A stretch of 64,000 nt of DNA from Casuarina equisetifolia (Eukaryota > Streptophyta > Magnoliopsida > Fagales > Casuarinaceae). The notes under the pieces are model-generated. The model saw only the letters and a list, made by a program, of their open reading frames with translations. It ran no database searches and was not told where the DNA came from. The stretch's first letter is position 1. Each line of letters opens with the position of its first letter. Position numbers and translations under genes: made by a program. The stretch is taken from positions 14,987,938-15,051,937 of the forward strand of contig CM052358.1 in the NCBI GenBank assembly GCA_028551475.1, written 5' to 3'. This document shows positions 48,925 to 60,046 of the stretch, piece after piece.

Positions 48925-49593
48925 TGTAGGTATCTAATACGTCTCAAACGAGACTCAAAACAGGATCTAACATCAATTATAGGTTGATAATGAATTAAAC
49001 TAAATGAATAAAACGAGAAAAACGTACCTGAAGGTGTCTGCATCTTTATAGAAGGATTGTAGCTAAGATCTTACCCTCTATTTCTTAATCGTGCTAGCCG
49101 ATGAGAAGCTGGAACTTAGAAACGGAATCAGATCAACAAAATATGGTCGGGGAAGAGTTCGGATAACCAAAAGAGAATAGAATTTCTCTTTTAAAACGGA
49201 TACTGTGAACAGTGTCCGTGAACAGTGCATGCACAGTACGTGAACAGTACATACACAGTACGTAAACAGTACATGCACAGTGATTACAATGAAATGACCA
49301 TTATACCCTTACCATCAACATTGATTCCGTATACTGAGCCCAATGCACATAATTTAAGCTAGAGGGGGGACTTAGCCGATATAACATAACACGTGCTAAC
49401 TAAATAGTCCTGACTCATCACAGTTCTATAAAGTGCACTAAGGCCCACACTGGCTAGCACCATACTCGCAATCAAGTCAAAATCTGTCTAATTAACTGAA
49501 CCAATATTAATTACATTAATACACCTTCATAAGAGAACTATTTATGCTCATTGATAAAGCCCACATTACATGAGCTTACAAAATAAGCTAACA
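48925..49593 (-). repeat. 3' LTR of the very young copia element
   Basis: 669 bp, begins TGTAGGTATC and ends AAGCTAACA on the plus strand. It holds about seven copies of an ACAGT(A/G) motif near 49201-49282. Confidence 0.95.
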
Positions 49594-50189
49594 ATCTCCC
49601 ACTTGGGCGTATCAATGTGCATAAAACAAAAATAATACTAATATAAGTTATATATGAAAATAATTTCAAAAAGGTTTTATATTGGTCCAACGACAGTTCC
49701 TTATTACAAATCCGGTCCCATAAAGCTTCAAAACCCTCAGATCATAGCATTAACTATGCCAATTAAAAGACACAGCATTATCCATAGTCATAAGGGCTAT
49801 CCACTCTACTGACATGGATTGAGTATGGTAGTGTGGCAAACAAATAACACTAGGTAAATAACCTTATGTGTTATCTTTCTTGTCAGTCCCAGTTCTCCCT
49901 AAAATCGACATACACAGTCATTGACATACAGTCATCGGAGAACTATATAAAGGTTCTAATGAACCAATATGTCTTGTTTGTAATACTCGAGTATAAATTT
50001 AAGTGCTACAAGACATCAAAATATGGCTTATCAATAAATGCCCCAGCCAAATGCTTAAGGTTGCACATCCCTTAAGTCTTTAATACCTGTCTTACAGAAA
50101 TACATGTTCTATGAAAACAATATATAACAGGCAATATAAGTAAAACAAAGTTTACTACATAACAAAATATCATAGAACAATAACTCCCA

Positions 50190-53100
50190 CTAAACAAAAG
50201 CATCCAAAGACGCTACTAGTCCCATGTTTACAACATGTCTAGAAAACACTACAGGAGCAAGTCCTTTAGTGAGTGGGTCAGCTAACATAGCATCTGTGCT
50301 AATTAGCTCTACAGTAATGTCACCTTTCTTAACTAGCTCCTTAATAGTCAAATACTTGATCTCAATGTGTTTGGCCCCTTTAATACTTTTGTTGTTATTT
50401 ATAAACAACACTGCTGGACTATTGTCACAGTACAACGGAATTGGCCGATCAATAAAATCAAGTGAGATCATCTGTCTTATGAGGTTCTTCATCCAAACAG
50501 CTTGTATGGAAGCTCCATAACAAGCTATAAACTCAGCGTGCATAGTGGAAGACGTGACCATAGTTTGCTTAGAACTTTTCCATGAAACTGCACCACTAGC
50601 CATCATGAAAACATAACCAGACGTAGACTTCAAATCATCAGAACAGCCTGCATAATCTGAATCTGAATAACTCACTAATTGTAAGTTATCTACATGTCTG
50701 TACATGAGCATATAATCTCTTGTCCTTTTCAAGTACCTCATAACCTTCTTGGCAGCAACCCAATGATCATGACCTGGGTTAGACTGAAATCTACCAAGAA
50801 GTCCAGTAGCAAAGGCAATATCAGGTCTTGTACAAACCTGTGCATACATAAAACTGCCAACTGCTGAAGCATATGGTATATTTTTCATCAATTCTTTCTC
50901 AGCATCATTTATAGGACATTGCATCAAGTGTAGCTTTTCACCCTTAAGAACAGGAACATTGCCAGGTTTGCAATCTTGCATATTAAATCTAGCTAACACA
51001 CGATCAATGTATGTCCTCTGAGAAAGACCCAAAATACGGCGTGAACGATCTCTAAAGATCTCAATGCCTAGGACAAAAGATGCTTCACCAAGGTCCTTCA
51101 TATCAAACTCTAAAGATAAAAGTCTTTTAGTTTCTTGAAGTAACGCCATATCTTTGCATGCAAGCAAGACATCATCCACATAAAGGATCAAGAAAATCGG
51201 CGTACTCCCACTGACCTTAGTGTATATACAATGATCAACAAGGTTTTCAACAAAACCGCAAGATGTAATATAAGTGTCAAACTTCAAATACCACTGTCTA
51301 GAAGCTTGTTTAAGACCATAAATCGACTTTTTAAGTCTACAAACAAGTTCATCAGAATTACCTTCTGCAAAACCCTCTGGTTGAAGCATATAGACCTCTT
51401 CATCAAGATCCCCATTTAGAAAAGCTGTTTTAACATCCATCTGTAGCAACTCCATATCAAAATGCGCTACTAAAGCCATTATCACCTTAAAAGAATCCTT
51501 AGATGAAACTGGTGAGAATGTCTCATTATAATCAATTTCATCTCTTTGAGTGAATCCCTTGGCAACTAATCTGGCCTTAAACCTTTCTATCTTTCCTTTG
51601 GAATCTTTCTTAGTCTTAAACACCCACTTACAACCAATGGGCTTGCATTTCTTAGGTAACTCTACTAGATCCCAAACATGATTTTGCTTCATAGACTGCA
51701 TTTCATCTCTCATGGCATCTTTCCAAAAATCAGATTGAGGACTAGAAACAGCTTGAGTATAAGTCACTGGATCCTCAATAATACCGATGTCATAGTCATG
51801 CTCTCCAAGATAAACCAAATAATCAGGATGAATAGCAGGTCTTTTCTCCCTGTTAGATCTCCTAAGAGGAGGAATCTCTATATCCTGATTTTGAACAAGT
51901 GGAACCTCTACAGAAGTTGTACCAACAGCAGGTTCCTGCACAACTGCATCTAACTGAATAGATAGAGGAAACGGTATACTCATATCAACATCATTACTAT
52001 TCTCTATAACTAGAGAACTAGTACCGCTTTCTGCAACATCAAGTTCCAGAAACTTAGCTGTTAAGGATTCAACAATTCTAGCACCTCTAGTAGGGTTATA
52101 AAATCGATACCCTTTAGAATAGTCTGGATAAGACACAAAATAACATCTGACTGTTCTAGAATCCAACTTGCCTAATGTTGGGTTATATAACCGGACCTCT
52201 GCAGGGTATCCCCAAACCTTTAGATGATTCAGGCTAGGTTTGCGTCCCGTAAATAATTCAAAAGGAGTTAATGGCACAGCCTTAGTAGGAACACGATTGA
52301 GAATATACATAGCAGTCTTCAAAGCTTCTCCCCATAGAAAAAGAGGTAGATTAGTTCTACTCATCATACATCTAACCATCTCCATAAGAGTACGGTTTCG
52401 CCTTTCAGCTACACCGTTCTGTTCGGGGCTTCCAGGCATAGTAAACTGTCCAACTATCCCAGAATTCTGTAAATATTGAGCAAATGGACCCATAATCTGG
52501 CCTACATCACCATGTCTGCCATAATATTCACCACCCCGATCAGATCTAACACTCTTTATACTTTTCCCTGACTGCTTTTCAACCTCAGTTCTGAACACTT
52601 TGAATTTCTCAAGTGATTCAGATTTTTCCTTAATTAAGTAAACATATCCATAACGAGAGAAATCATCAATAAATGTAATGAAATATGCATTACCACACAA
52701 AGTTACTCGATAGGGACCACTGATATCAGTGTGAATCACTTCTAACAATTCAGAATTATGAGCTGCCTTTTTCTTCTTTATCTTGGTTAGCTTACCTCTA
52801 CAACAGTCTACACAAATCTCCAGATCATTATTAAGAGCAGGTAAAATATTGGATTTGATCAACCCGTCCACTCTATCTCTAGAAATATGGCCAAGTCTCT
52901 TGTGCCACAAGGTGTAAGACAAGTCCTTAGTCATAGGTCTTTTGGAAACACTTTTGTCAATAGTAGAAGTAACATAAATTTCATGTGGAGATAAAACCAA
53001 TCTGTACAAGCCATTCGACATAACACAACTTCCAATTACATTTGCATTATAAAATATTGTCACAACGGTGTTCTTAAATTCAAATACATATCCAGAACTG

Positions 53101-54278
53101 TCAAGTACAGAAAGTGAAACCAAATTCCGTCTAAACGACGATACATAAAAAGTTCTACTCAAAGTCATCCTAAAACCACTATCCAAAAGAAGGATGACAT
53201 CTCCAACAAGCTCTACTTCCACTTTCTGGTTGTTCCCAACATAAAGGTATTTTTCATCAGGGTTTGGCTTCCTCCTGTTTATGAACCCCTGAATAGAAAA
53301 AGCAACATGATTAGTTGCTCCACAATCTAGCCACCAAGAGCTAGATGATACCTCAGATAGATTAGATTCACAAACATTAATCAAAGAATGTGTACCTTTA
53401 CCCTGACGCTTAGCTAACCATTTCTTAAACTTGTAGCAGTTTTTCCTCATATGTCCCATTTTCTTGCAGAATAAACATTGAATATTCTTCATGTTTACTG
53501 CCAACCTGTTATTATTATTAGAATTAGAAGTTCCTGGGACCTTGTTGTTAGGTTGATTAACTTTCTTCTCCCTCTGAGGCTGATTAACTTTTTGCTCCCA
53601 CTGAGGCTGATTTAAAGGTCTCTTTCCTTTATTAGAACTGGAAGCTTGAGAAAACAAAGCTGAATGAGACTTTTCATTCTTCAACTTACTATCTTCAGCT
53701 ATAAGCTTCTCTATCAGATCATCAACAGTCCAATCCTGCACACTGTTGTTATAGGATGTTTTGATAATGGTATAATCAGCAGGAAAGCTAATTAAAGCTT
53801 GATGCACAATACTCTGCTCAGAAAATACCATTCCTAAAGCCTTAAGCCTCATCTGATATTGCACCATCCTCATAATATAATCTCTGATGTTTTCAATTCC
53901 ATTATACCTCATACTGAAAAGAACTTGCATCAATGAACTTATCTCAGCATGAGAAGACACTCTGTTGCGTTGTGAAACAGCCTCAAAAAATTCTTTAGCT
54001 GTGCATTCCTCAGGATAATCACACTTAAGGTGTTCCTGGATAGTCCTCTTCATAGTCAGAAGGCAAAACTTATTACATCTTTCCCATTTAGCATAGTGAA
54101 GCCTCTGCTCCTCAGTACTCTCTGGAGTCAAATCAACAGGCTTATCCATTTTGAGAGCACTATCAATTTCTGCTACTTCCACAGCAAACAAGATATCTTC
54201 CTTCCACTTCTTGTAATTAGCACCAGTAAGAACCTCAACAGTGACTTGAGCATTGTTTACAGAGAAGGTGACTAACAA
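50190..54278 (-). CDS. gag-pol: gag-pol polyprotein of the very young copia element
   Basis: One open minus-strand frame of about 1,360 codons. Gag occupies roughly the first 270 residues, followed by a zinc knuckle (CLFCKKMGHMRKNC), protease (WWLDCGATNHV), GAG-pre-integrase (LWHKRLGHISRD), integrase core (TDISGPY, RSDRGGEYYG, SPEQNGVAERRNR), reverse transcriptase (WVFKTKKDSKGKIERFKARL, LILYVDDVLLAC) and RNase H ending with SKHIEI-like KGAKHIEIKYLTI and ADPLTKGL. All parts needed for copia replication are recognisable in the usual order. It is distinct in sequence from the Tork-like element at 40914-46419. Confidence 0.93.
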   Translation of the reverse strand: MLVTFSVNNAQVTVEVLTGANYKKWKEDILFAVEVAEIDSALKMDKPVDLTPESTEEQRLHYAKWERCNKFCLLTMKRTIQEHLKCDYPEECTAKEFFEAVSQRNRVSSHAEISSLMQVLFSMRYNGIENIRDYIMRMVQYQMRLKALGMVFSEQSIVHQALISFPADYTIIKTSYNNSVQDWTVDDLIEKLIAEDSKLKNEKSHSALFSQASSSNKGKRPLNQPQWEQKVNQPQREKKVNQPNNKVPGTSNSNNNNRLAVNMKNIQCLFCKKMGHMRKNCYKFKKWLAKRQGKGTHSLINVCESNLSEVSSSSWWLDCGATNHVAFSIQGFINRRKPNPDEKYLYVGNNQKVEVELVGDVILLLDSGFRMTLSRTFYVSSFRRNLVSLSVLDSSGYVFEFKNTVVTIFYNANVIGSCVMSNGLYRLVLSPHEIYVTSTIDKSVSKRPMTKDLSYTLWHKRLGHISRDRVDGLIKSNILPALNNDLEICVDCCRGKLTKIKKKKAAHNSELLEVIHTDISGPYRVTLCGNAYFITFIDDFSRYGYVYLIKEKSESLEKFKVFRTEVEKQSGKSIKSVRSDRGGEYYGRHGDVGQIMGPFAQYLQNSGIVGQFTMPGSPEQNGVAERRNRTLMEMVRCMMSRTNLPLFLWGEALKTAMYILNRVPTKAVPLTPFELFTGRKPSLNHLKVWGYPAEVRLYNPTLGKLDSRTVRCYFVSYPDYSKGYRFYNPTRGARIVESLTAKFLELDVAESGTSSLVIENSNDVDMSIPFPLSIQLDAVVQEPAVGTTSVEVPLVQNQDIEIPPLRRSNREKRPAIHPDYLVYLGEHDYDIGIIEDPVTYTQAVSSPQSDFWKDAMRDEMQSMKQNHVWDLVELPKKCKPIGCKWVFKTKKDSKGKIERFKARLVAKGFTQRDEIDYNETFSPVSSKDSFKVIMALVAHFDMELLQMDVKTAFLNGDLDEEVYMLQPEGFAEGNSDELVCRLKKSIYGLKQASRQWYLKFDTYITSCGFVENLVDHCIYTKVSGSTPIFLILYVDDVLLACKDMALLQETKRLLSLEFDMKDLGEASFVLGIEIFRDRSRRILGLSQRTYIDRVLARFNMQDCKPGNVPVLKGEKLHLMQCPINDAEKELMKNIPYASAVGSFMYAQVCTRPDIAFATGLLGRFQSNPGHDHWVAAKKVMRYLKRTRDYMLMYRHVDNLQLVSYSDSDYAGCSDDLKSTSGYVFMMASGAVSWKSSKQTMVTSSTMHAEFIACYGASIQAVWMKNLIRQMISLDFIDRPIPLYCDNSPAVLFINNNKSIKGAKHIEIKYLTIKELVKKGDITVELISTDAMLADPLTKGLAPVVFSRHVVNMGLVASLDAFV

Positions 54279-54939
54279 AAACGATGCAAAAGAAAATTAG
54301 CATCTAGTGAGTAAACCAAATGAGAGCTTACATTATCATTCAAACACCTTTGGGCTGAACGAATGACATAAAATTGTAACACTCTCAACATAGTAGTAGT
54401 CATGAGCCAATACCACATCCTCATAGTCCACCACCTTTGGGTGTATAGACTACTTGGATCAGCGAAACTCACACACACAAACTATGTTATTCTTCAAATT
54501 CCAATACATAGTCACCTCCGTTGGGAGTATAACCATACACTAGAACCGAAGAAATCCTACTTCAGCACAAAATTGAAATCCCATAACTCAATCAAGTTGT
54601 GCCACTTTGGTAGTCACAACCTAACTAAATCACAAGACCAACTTGTACCGCGGATTTAAATCAAAATATTACTCACTTCAAAATATGTAATTCAAATCTC
54701 AAATCAACGAGGGGCATTCGTCATTGAATTACACAAAATAACAACAACCAAGTGTTGCATAAATAACATACTATTTATTCAAAAATTATGTGCGTAATTA
54801 AATAGTATGCAATTCTTTATGGTATAATTTATGCTAAATCATAATGCATATAACAAAATTACCATACCAAATGTGTGAAACAAAATGTACATCACACATA
54901 TAAATTTATTGCATAAAAAAAAAAAAAAAAAAATTGACT

Positions 54940-55145
54940 TGGTCAACGGTCAAACAGTACTCGTGAACAGTACCTATGAACAGTACATGTGAACAGTACC
55001 GTCAATAATACCAAACGTACAGTACCGTCAACAGTGTTTCAACAGTATTTATGCACAGTACTTATATACAGATTTAAACAGTACTTATGAACAGTAGTTA
55101 AACAGTACCCCACGTACAGTACTTAAACAGTACTGAACAGTGTCG
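54940..55145. repeat. Array of ACAGTAC motifs in the copia leader
   Basis: About thirteen copies of (A/C)ACAGTA(C) or close variants, spaced mostly 12-16 bases, in the leader of the young copia element. Related motifs occur in each of its LTRs (about 49201-49282 and 55860-55940) and near 55350-55372. Confidence 0.8.
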
Positions 55146-55583
55146 TCTTCTTCCTTAAAACGGGTCAAAACAGACCCGTTTCTCTCTCCGGCGGGTTTTC
55201 GCCGATTTCAGCCATTTCTTGGCCGTTTCCGGTAACACAAAAGTTACCAAAATGTAGATCGGGCCACCACGAATCTATGGATACCAAATTTTATACAAAA
55301 ATCCGTCCAATATGAGAGAGATCTTAATTTTTCTCTTCGGCCAAGAATGAATAGTACTGATGAACAGTACCCGTGAGGTCAAAACCTTCACTGAAGGTGG
55401 CCAAATAAGATATCAACGGACTCCTAAGAGTCCGAGGATCACATATCCGGTGTTTGTTTTGAAAAATACCCACCGGTTTGTTCTAGATCGGAATTTGAAA
55501 TTTTTGATCGAAGTAAATTTCGAAAAACTCGTTTTAGAACTCATTTTTCAACCTAAATTGATGCTAAAGGCTCCGATACCAAT

Positions 55584-56249
55584 TGTAGGTATCTAATACG
55601 TCTCAAACGAGACTCAAAACAGGATCTAACATCAATTATAGGTTGATAATGAATTAAACTAAATGAATAAAACGAGAAAAACGTACCTGAAGGTGTCTGC
55701 ATCTTTATAGAAGGATTGTAGCTAAGATCTTACCCTCTATTTCTTAATCGTGCTAGCCGAGAAGCTGGAACTTAGAAACGGAATCAGATCAACAAAATAT
55801 GGTCGGGGAAGAGTTCGGATAACCAAAAGAGAATAGAATTTCTCTTTTAAAACGGATACTGTGAACAGTGTCCGTGAACAGTGCATGCACAGTACGTGAA
55901 CAGTACATACACAGTACGTAAACAGTACATGCACAGTGATTACAATGAAATGACCATTATACCCTTACCATCAACATTGATTCCGTATACTGAGCCCAAT
56001 GCACATAATTTAAGCTAGAGGGGGGACTTAGCCGATATAACATAACACGTGCTAACTAAATAGTCCTGACTCATCACAGTTCTATAAAGTGCACTAAGGC
56101 CCACACTGGCTAGCACCATACTCGCAATCAAGTCAAAATCTGTCTAATTAACTGAACCAATATTAATTACATTAATACACCTTCATAAGAGAACTATTTA
56201 TGCTCATTGATAAAGCCCACATTACATGAGCTTACAAAATAAGCTAACA
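55584..56249 (-). repeat. 5' LTR of the very young copia element
   Basis: 666 bp, partner of 48925-49593, with two bases between it and the primer site. Confidence 0.95.
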
Positions 56250-56860
56250 TGGTAGACAAGGGACCAGACTGCCTTGGGTTCTAAACATCTCATCCGACGC
56301 TATTGTTGCCGGCTTGTTAAAGTATCAGCAATCATCTAATGCTTGGAACACCTCAAAGCAGCGGCCATGCATCCTCTTTGCGTCTCCGACACCAGAAAAT
56401 AACCAAAGGCGAACGTTTGATTCACGAATTTCTTCACGACATCAATGGTCTCTCCGACCAATTCGTGTCTATTGGTGAACCATTCAACAATAACGAGTAT
56501 TTGACATAGATCTTTAGCTGTTTGGGACTCGATTTTACCTCCTTAGCCACTGCAATCTTGGTCCACACTCACACCTAGATGCTCAGCCATGAAGATTTGA
56601 ACGAATTGTTACTTACCCACAAAGCAACCTTGGATCTTGCATGAATTCGGGCACCACCTAGGTGGATGACCCAACAACAACAAGGAAACGAATCGGACTC
56701 GTACTCATCAGCTTAGTCCATCCACCTGTACTGTCAGTTCGGGACACAGAAGTCTGACTCGTACTCACTCGGCCAGTCCGTCAACCCATGCTACCAATCC
56801 AGAACATATGTCTCTTCATCCCATATCATTGTTAAACCATGGTAGTACTTATCCCGTATG

Positions 56861-57932
56861 TGAGAGAAGCTTAAGAAGGCAAAATCTTAGGTGTACATTT
56901 AATGGCTTCGATTTTCATGACAAAAACCTTGTTTGGTTGTTCACATAATATATCTCAATTAAATAAGAAGTTTTTTTAATAAAAGTGATAATCACCATCC
57001 TCGATATCTTGATATATTATCCTTTATATGTGTTTAAATTATGTATGCAAGGTAAGGAAGTAGCGTTGTCTGATGTTACGTAAAAGAGGTTTGATTCGTT
57101 AGAAATGAGTACTTTTTTAAGTTATTTTGATCATAACACAATAGTATGTACAACCCCAAATATAATACAGCCCAATACAATACGGCTCAGGACAAACATA
57201 CCAGTAATACACATTGTGGTGCACACTGACATCCACAAAATCTTACCCATACCAATGTGGATTAGTAACCAAATTTATATATAAGTCATGTACTTTTTGA
57301 AGTTCCACTCTACTATTCAATGTTACTGCTCAATTTCTAACAATAGGTAAGATTTCATTGATATTATATTTTCATATATAGTTTTTGAATGTATTAATGA
57401 CTAATTATGCTTAAAAAAGATTAACCTAATTGATCATATAAGATTTTTTATGCATAACAATACAATAAAAGTGGCGAGACCTCTTTAAGATAAGGAAAAT
57501 AGAAAAAGAAATGAAAGGCCCTAATTACCTAAGAAGGAGGCTGAATTAGGTAATGCTTATGTGTTTGTATGTATGTTCCTCTTTCAATAATTAGCCTCAA
57601 ACAAGCTAATTTACACGGTATTCACAATCCCTTCTCCCACAAAGATATAAAATTTCTCTCCCCCTAATCTAAAATTATAAAAATTTCTCTCCCATATTTC
57701 ATTCTAATTTGATACTAACAGTGCCTCACAACAGCAAAAATAACAAATTGCAGCAGTAAACAAATAATTGGACAAAAGCCCCAATCTCAAGTATGTTCAC
57801 AGCAAACCCGGAATAATTTTGCAATCCAGTAATAATCAGTATAGCATGAGTGATGTAAAATCAAACCATCACACTGAATACAAACCAAATACCAATCACA
57901 ATTGATCCTTCTTGATTTTGTGCGATCCTATG
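56861..57932. other. Intergenic region, nothing recognised
   Basis: AT-rich sequence between the old copia gag remnant and the first GDSL copy. I found no coding segment, LTR or tandem repeat. Confidence 0.45.
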
Positions 57933-58399
57933 CGCGTCTCTTGGTACCGTTCGGGGCAACCTTCTTATATAGACGTCGTCGTTTATTTTCTGATAAGGCT
58001 TCCGGTGCGTCAAGTCCTCTTTTACATGTGATGAAGGAAAATGCAGTCGCTGGATGTTAGAATTCGCGAGCTGTAGGAATGCCTATAACGTCGAACTTCA
58101 TTTTGCCTTAATAAGATCCGTTCAGCTCCATTTGATTTGTTGTGACAGCGAAACGTAAATTTAGAATCTGTCACAAGAAGGGCTGATTTAAAGTATATAT
58201 AACTATTATTCAAGACAGAGCATAGATGGATTTTTCCTACCAAAAATTGCGTTTTCATCTGCGCTTTTTTATACAGAGGGCAAAGAAACCGGAGTTGGAA
58301 GCAAGCAAGAAAGCAAAAGGAAATAGAGAAGAGGAGACCAGGAATCGCAGAACAAGATGAGAACAAAGTCGAAAGAAAAGCAGCAGTTTCCATGCAGTC
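57933..58399 (+). promoter_or_regulatory. Duplicated promoter of GDSL copy 1, core part missing
   Basis: From CGCGTCTCTTGGTACCGTTC onwards this matches 59871-60046 plus 62092-62501 upstream of copy 2. Between the GCGTTTTCATC (58250) and GCGC of this copy about 120 bases present in copy 2 are absent, including its TATATAAAG box. This copy preserves the uninterrupted site TTGCCTTAATAAG that received an insertion in copy 2. Confidence 0.8.
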
Positions 58400-59560
58400 A
58401 TGGCAAAGGGGTTGGGCCTCGCTCATCTTCTAGTACTACTGATGTGGTTCATCGGCGTAGCAAATGGGATACACGCAGAGACGCCTCTGGGGAAAAGTGT
58501 TTCCATTGAGGGACTCTTTTGTTGATTACAGAGACAACACTCCTTTCTACCTTATGCTTCATCGGAATCTTTCTTTGGATCCCTGCAATGGATCCGATGG
58601 AAATCTTCTTCCTCAACTTCTTGGTACCTCTTTCTCATCTCCGGTTGATTTTAAATTTCTCTCTTTATTCATTTCAGTCCATTTTGAAACTACAAAACGT
58701 TCGTCTGCATTCTTTTTCTTTTTTCAGAGTGAACTTCGACTTTGTTGAATGAGCTGGAATTAGTCTTATTATCTGTCTTTCTCGTTCCAATCCACAACAT
58801 TTCCGACTATCACCTCTATATTCATTCAAAAGCAATAAAAGATCTGTTCAATAAGAAGGAATGACTAGGTTAGAATCGTTGCTCCAAGGAGCATATATCG
58901 CATGTGGACTAGGGCTAAATCACTTTGAAGGCACCCAAGAACTTGGCCTATCTCTTCATGTTATACGGTGATGTTAGTAAATAGGGGCTTAAATTTGAAT
59001 TGGGGTTGCTAATTTAGCGGTAAATAAGGTGATCATTTTTATGGATGCTGCAGCTAAGAAGATGGTTTCGCTAAGCAGCCGACCATTCTACAGACAAAGG
59101 GGACCAATCGAAGAGCTCCTACCTGGCATGAACTTTGGCGCAGCAGCAGAAGCAACAATTATGAACCACAGCAGCCAGAGCCACCAGTCTTTGAACCAAC
59201 AACTACGCCAAGTTTTTGAGACCTTGCTGTTGATGAATCTGCAATTTGGTGAGGGTGGTGTTGAGCATTTTATCATATCCTCTGTAATCTACTTATCGTT
59301 CGGCAAAGATGATTACATTGATCTCTTCCTCCCTAATTCCTCCGAAGTGATGCTTAAATTTAGCAGCCAAGAATTTGCTCACATTTTGGTGAACCAGATG
59401 ATACGCGTTATTAGGAACCTTTACAACGCTAATTTCAGGAAGATAATATTAATGGGAATTCTGCCTTTGGGATGCACGCCACTGCGACGTGGGAGTGGCA
59501 TCACAATACTGCTGGAGAAGACCACAGACGGGGATGTCTTGGGGAGATCAATGAGATGGT
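58400..59560 (+). pseudogene. GDSL esterase/lipase gene, copy 1 (dead)
   Basis: Exon 1 starts at ATG 58400 (MAKGLGLAHLLVLLMWFIGV, a signal peptide) and would end at 58623; intron 58624-59053; exon 2 from 59054 (AKKMVSLSSRPFYRQ) to about 59560. Compared with copy 2, exon 1 lacks about 20 bases exactly at block I, removing the catalytic Ser region (YLLGD) and shifting the frame. One base is missing after GCTP in exon 2, again shifting the frame, and homology stops abruptly after GEINEMV-coding DNA, so the 3' part is gone. The intron acceptor CTGCAG and the donor GGTACC are kept. Between the lesions the amino acid sequence is close to copy 2 (for example SFGKDDYIDLFL), so the loss is fairly recent. 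No functional product is expected. Confidence 0.88.
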
Positions 59561-59870
59561 GGAAAACTAACTATTAAATGACATATCTCTAGTCCACGTC
59601 AGCATTACCATGTCAACATCTCGCAGCGCCAACTCAACCTCCATTAACTATATGGCACTCCATAGCCATGGCAGCCCTACACATCATGTCCTCATCACCT
59701 CCTTCTCTGAAAATGCTAATGGCCTCTGCACACACCTGGCCAGAAAACCGCCATCGAAAAAGTTGCCTTTTTTGCACAGATTCACGCACCTTCTCCAAGC
59801 CATCCAAAGATGTCAAGAATCTGAAGCCACCAACCCATTTAACTATTAACAATCCTACGTGTTAACATTT
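59561..59870 (+). other. Junction segment between the GDSL copies
   Basis: Not related to either GDSL copy. It is less AT-rich than its surroundings and open in two plus-strand frames. One reads MAALHIMSSSPPSLKMLMAS from 59668, Ser-rich with basic residues, similar in style to a plastid transit peptide, but no family is recognised. It marks where the 3' part of copy 1 was lost. Confidence 0.3.
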
Positions 59871-60046
59871 CGCGTCTCTTGGTACCGTTCGGAGCAATCT
59901 TCTTATATAGACGTCGTCGTTTACATTCTGAAAGACTTACAGTGCGTCAAGCCCTCGTTTACAAGCGATAAAGGAAAATGTAGTCGTTGGATGTTAGAAT
60001 TCGCTAGTTGTGGGAATGCCTATAACGTCGAACTTCATGTTGCCTT
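59871..60046 (+). promoter_or_regulatory. Distal promoter part of GDSL copy 2, left of the insertion
   Basis: Paralogous to 57933-58109. It ends in the 5-bp sequence GCCTT (60042-60046), which is repeated at 62092-62096 on the far side of the inserted DNA. Confidence 0.8.

Larger units (their letters stand above)
48925..56249 (-). mobile_element. Very young, whole-looking Ty1/copia element
   Basis: LTRs at 48925-49593 (669 bp) and 55584-56249 (666 bp) appear identical apart from one 3-nt length difference. The target duplication TGGTA is perfect (48920-48924 and 56250-56254). On the minus strand: primer site TGGTATCGGAGCC (complement of 55569-55581), a leader of about 1.3 kb with many ACAGTAC motifs, one long gag-pol frame, about 0.6 kb of 3' sequence, polypurine tract AAGTGGGAGAT beside the 3' LTR. 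It looks whole. LTR identity implies a very recent insertion. The family is copia; the lineage (Tork/TAR-like) is uncertain. Confidence 0.95.
48691..56860 (+). mobile_element. Old copia gag remnant, split by a younger copia element
   Basis: On the plus strand 48691-48924 encodes LTPSILEWKARTLPYLRASR, the start of a copia gag. From 56250 the sequence continues with gag-like text including LSDQFVSIGEPFNNNEY, then MLSHEDLNELL-like sequence, up to about 56650, with more decayed sequence to about 56860. The two parts are contiguous once the younger element at 48925-56249 is recognised. It is broken many times and no LTRs were found. It is older than the element inside it. Confidence 0.7.

Noticed and set aside
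49078-49278. 66-codon Cys/His-rich frame in the LTRs of the young copia element
   Set aside because: Produced by translating the ACAGTAC motif repeats in antisense; not a gene.
58022-58426. 134-codon minus-strand frame over the promoter and exon 1 of GDSL copy 1
   Set aside because: Antisense to a recognised promoter and signal-peptide exon; no independent support.
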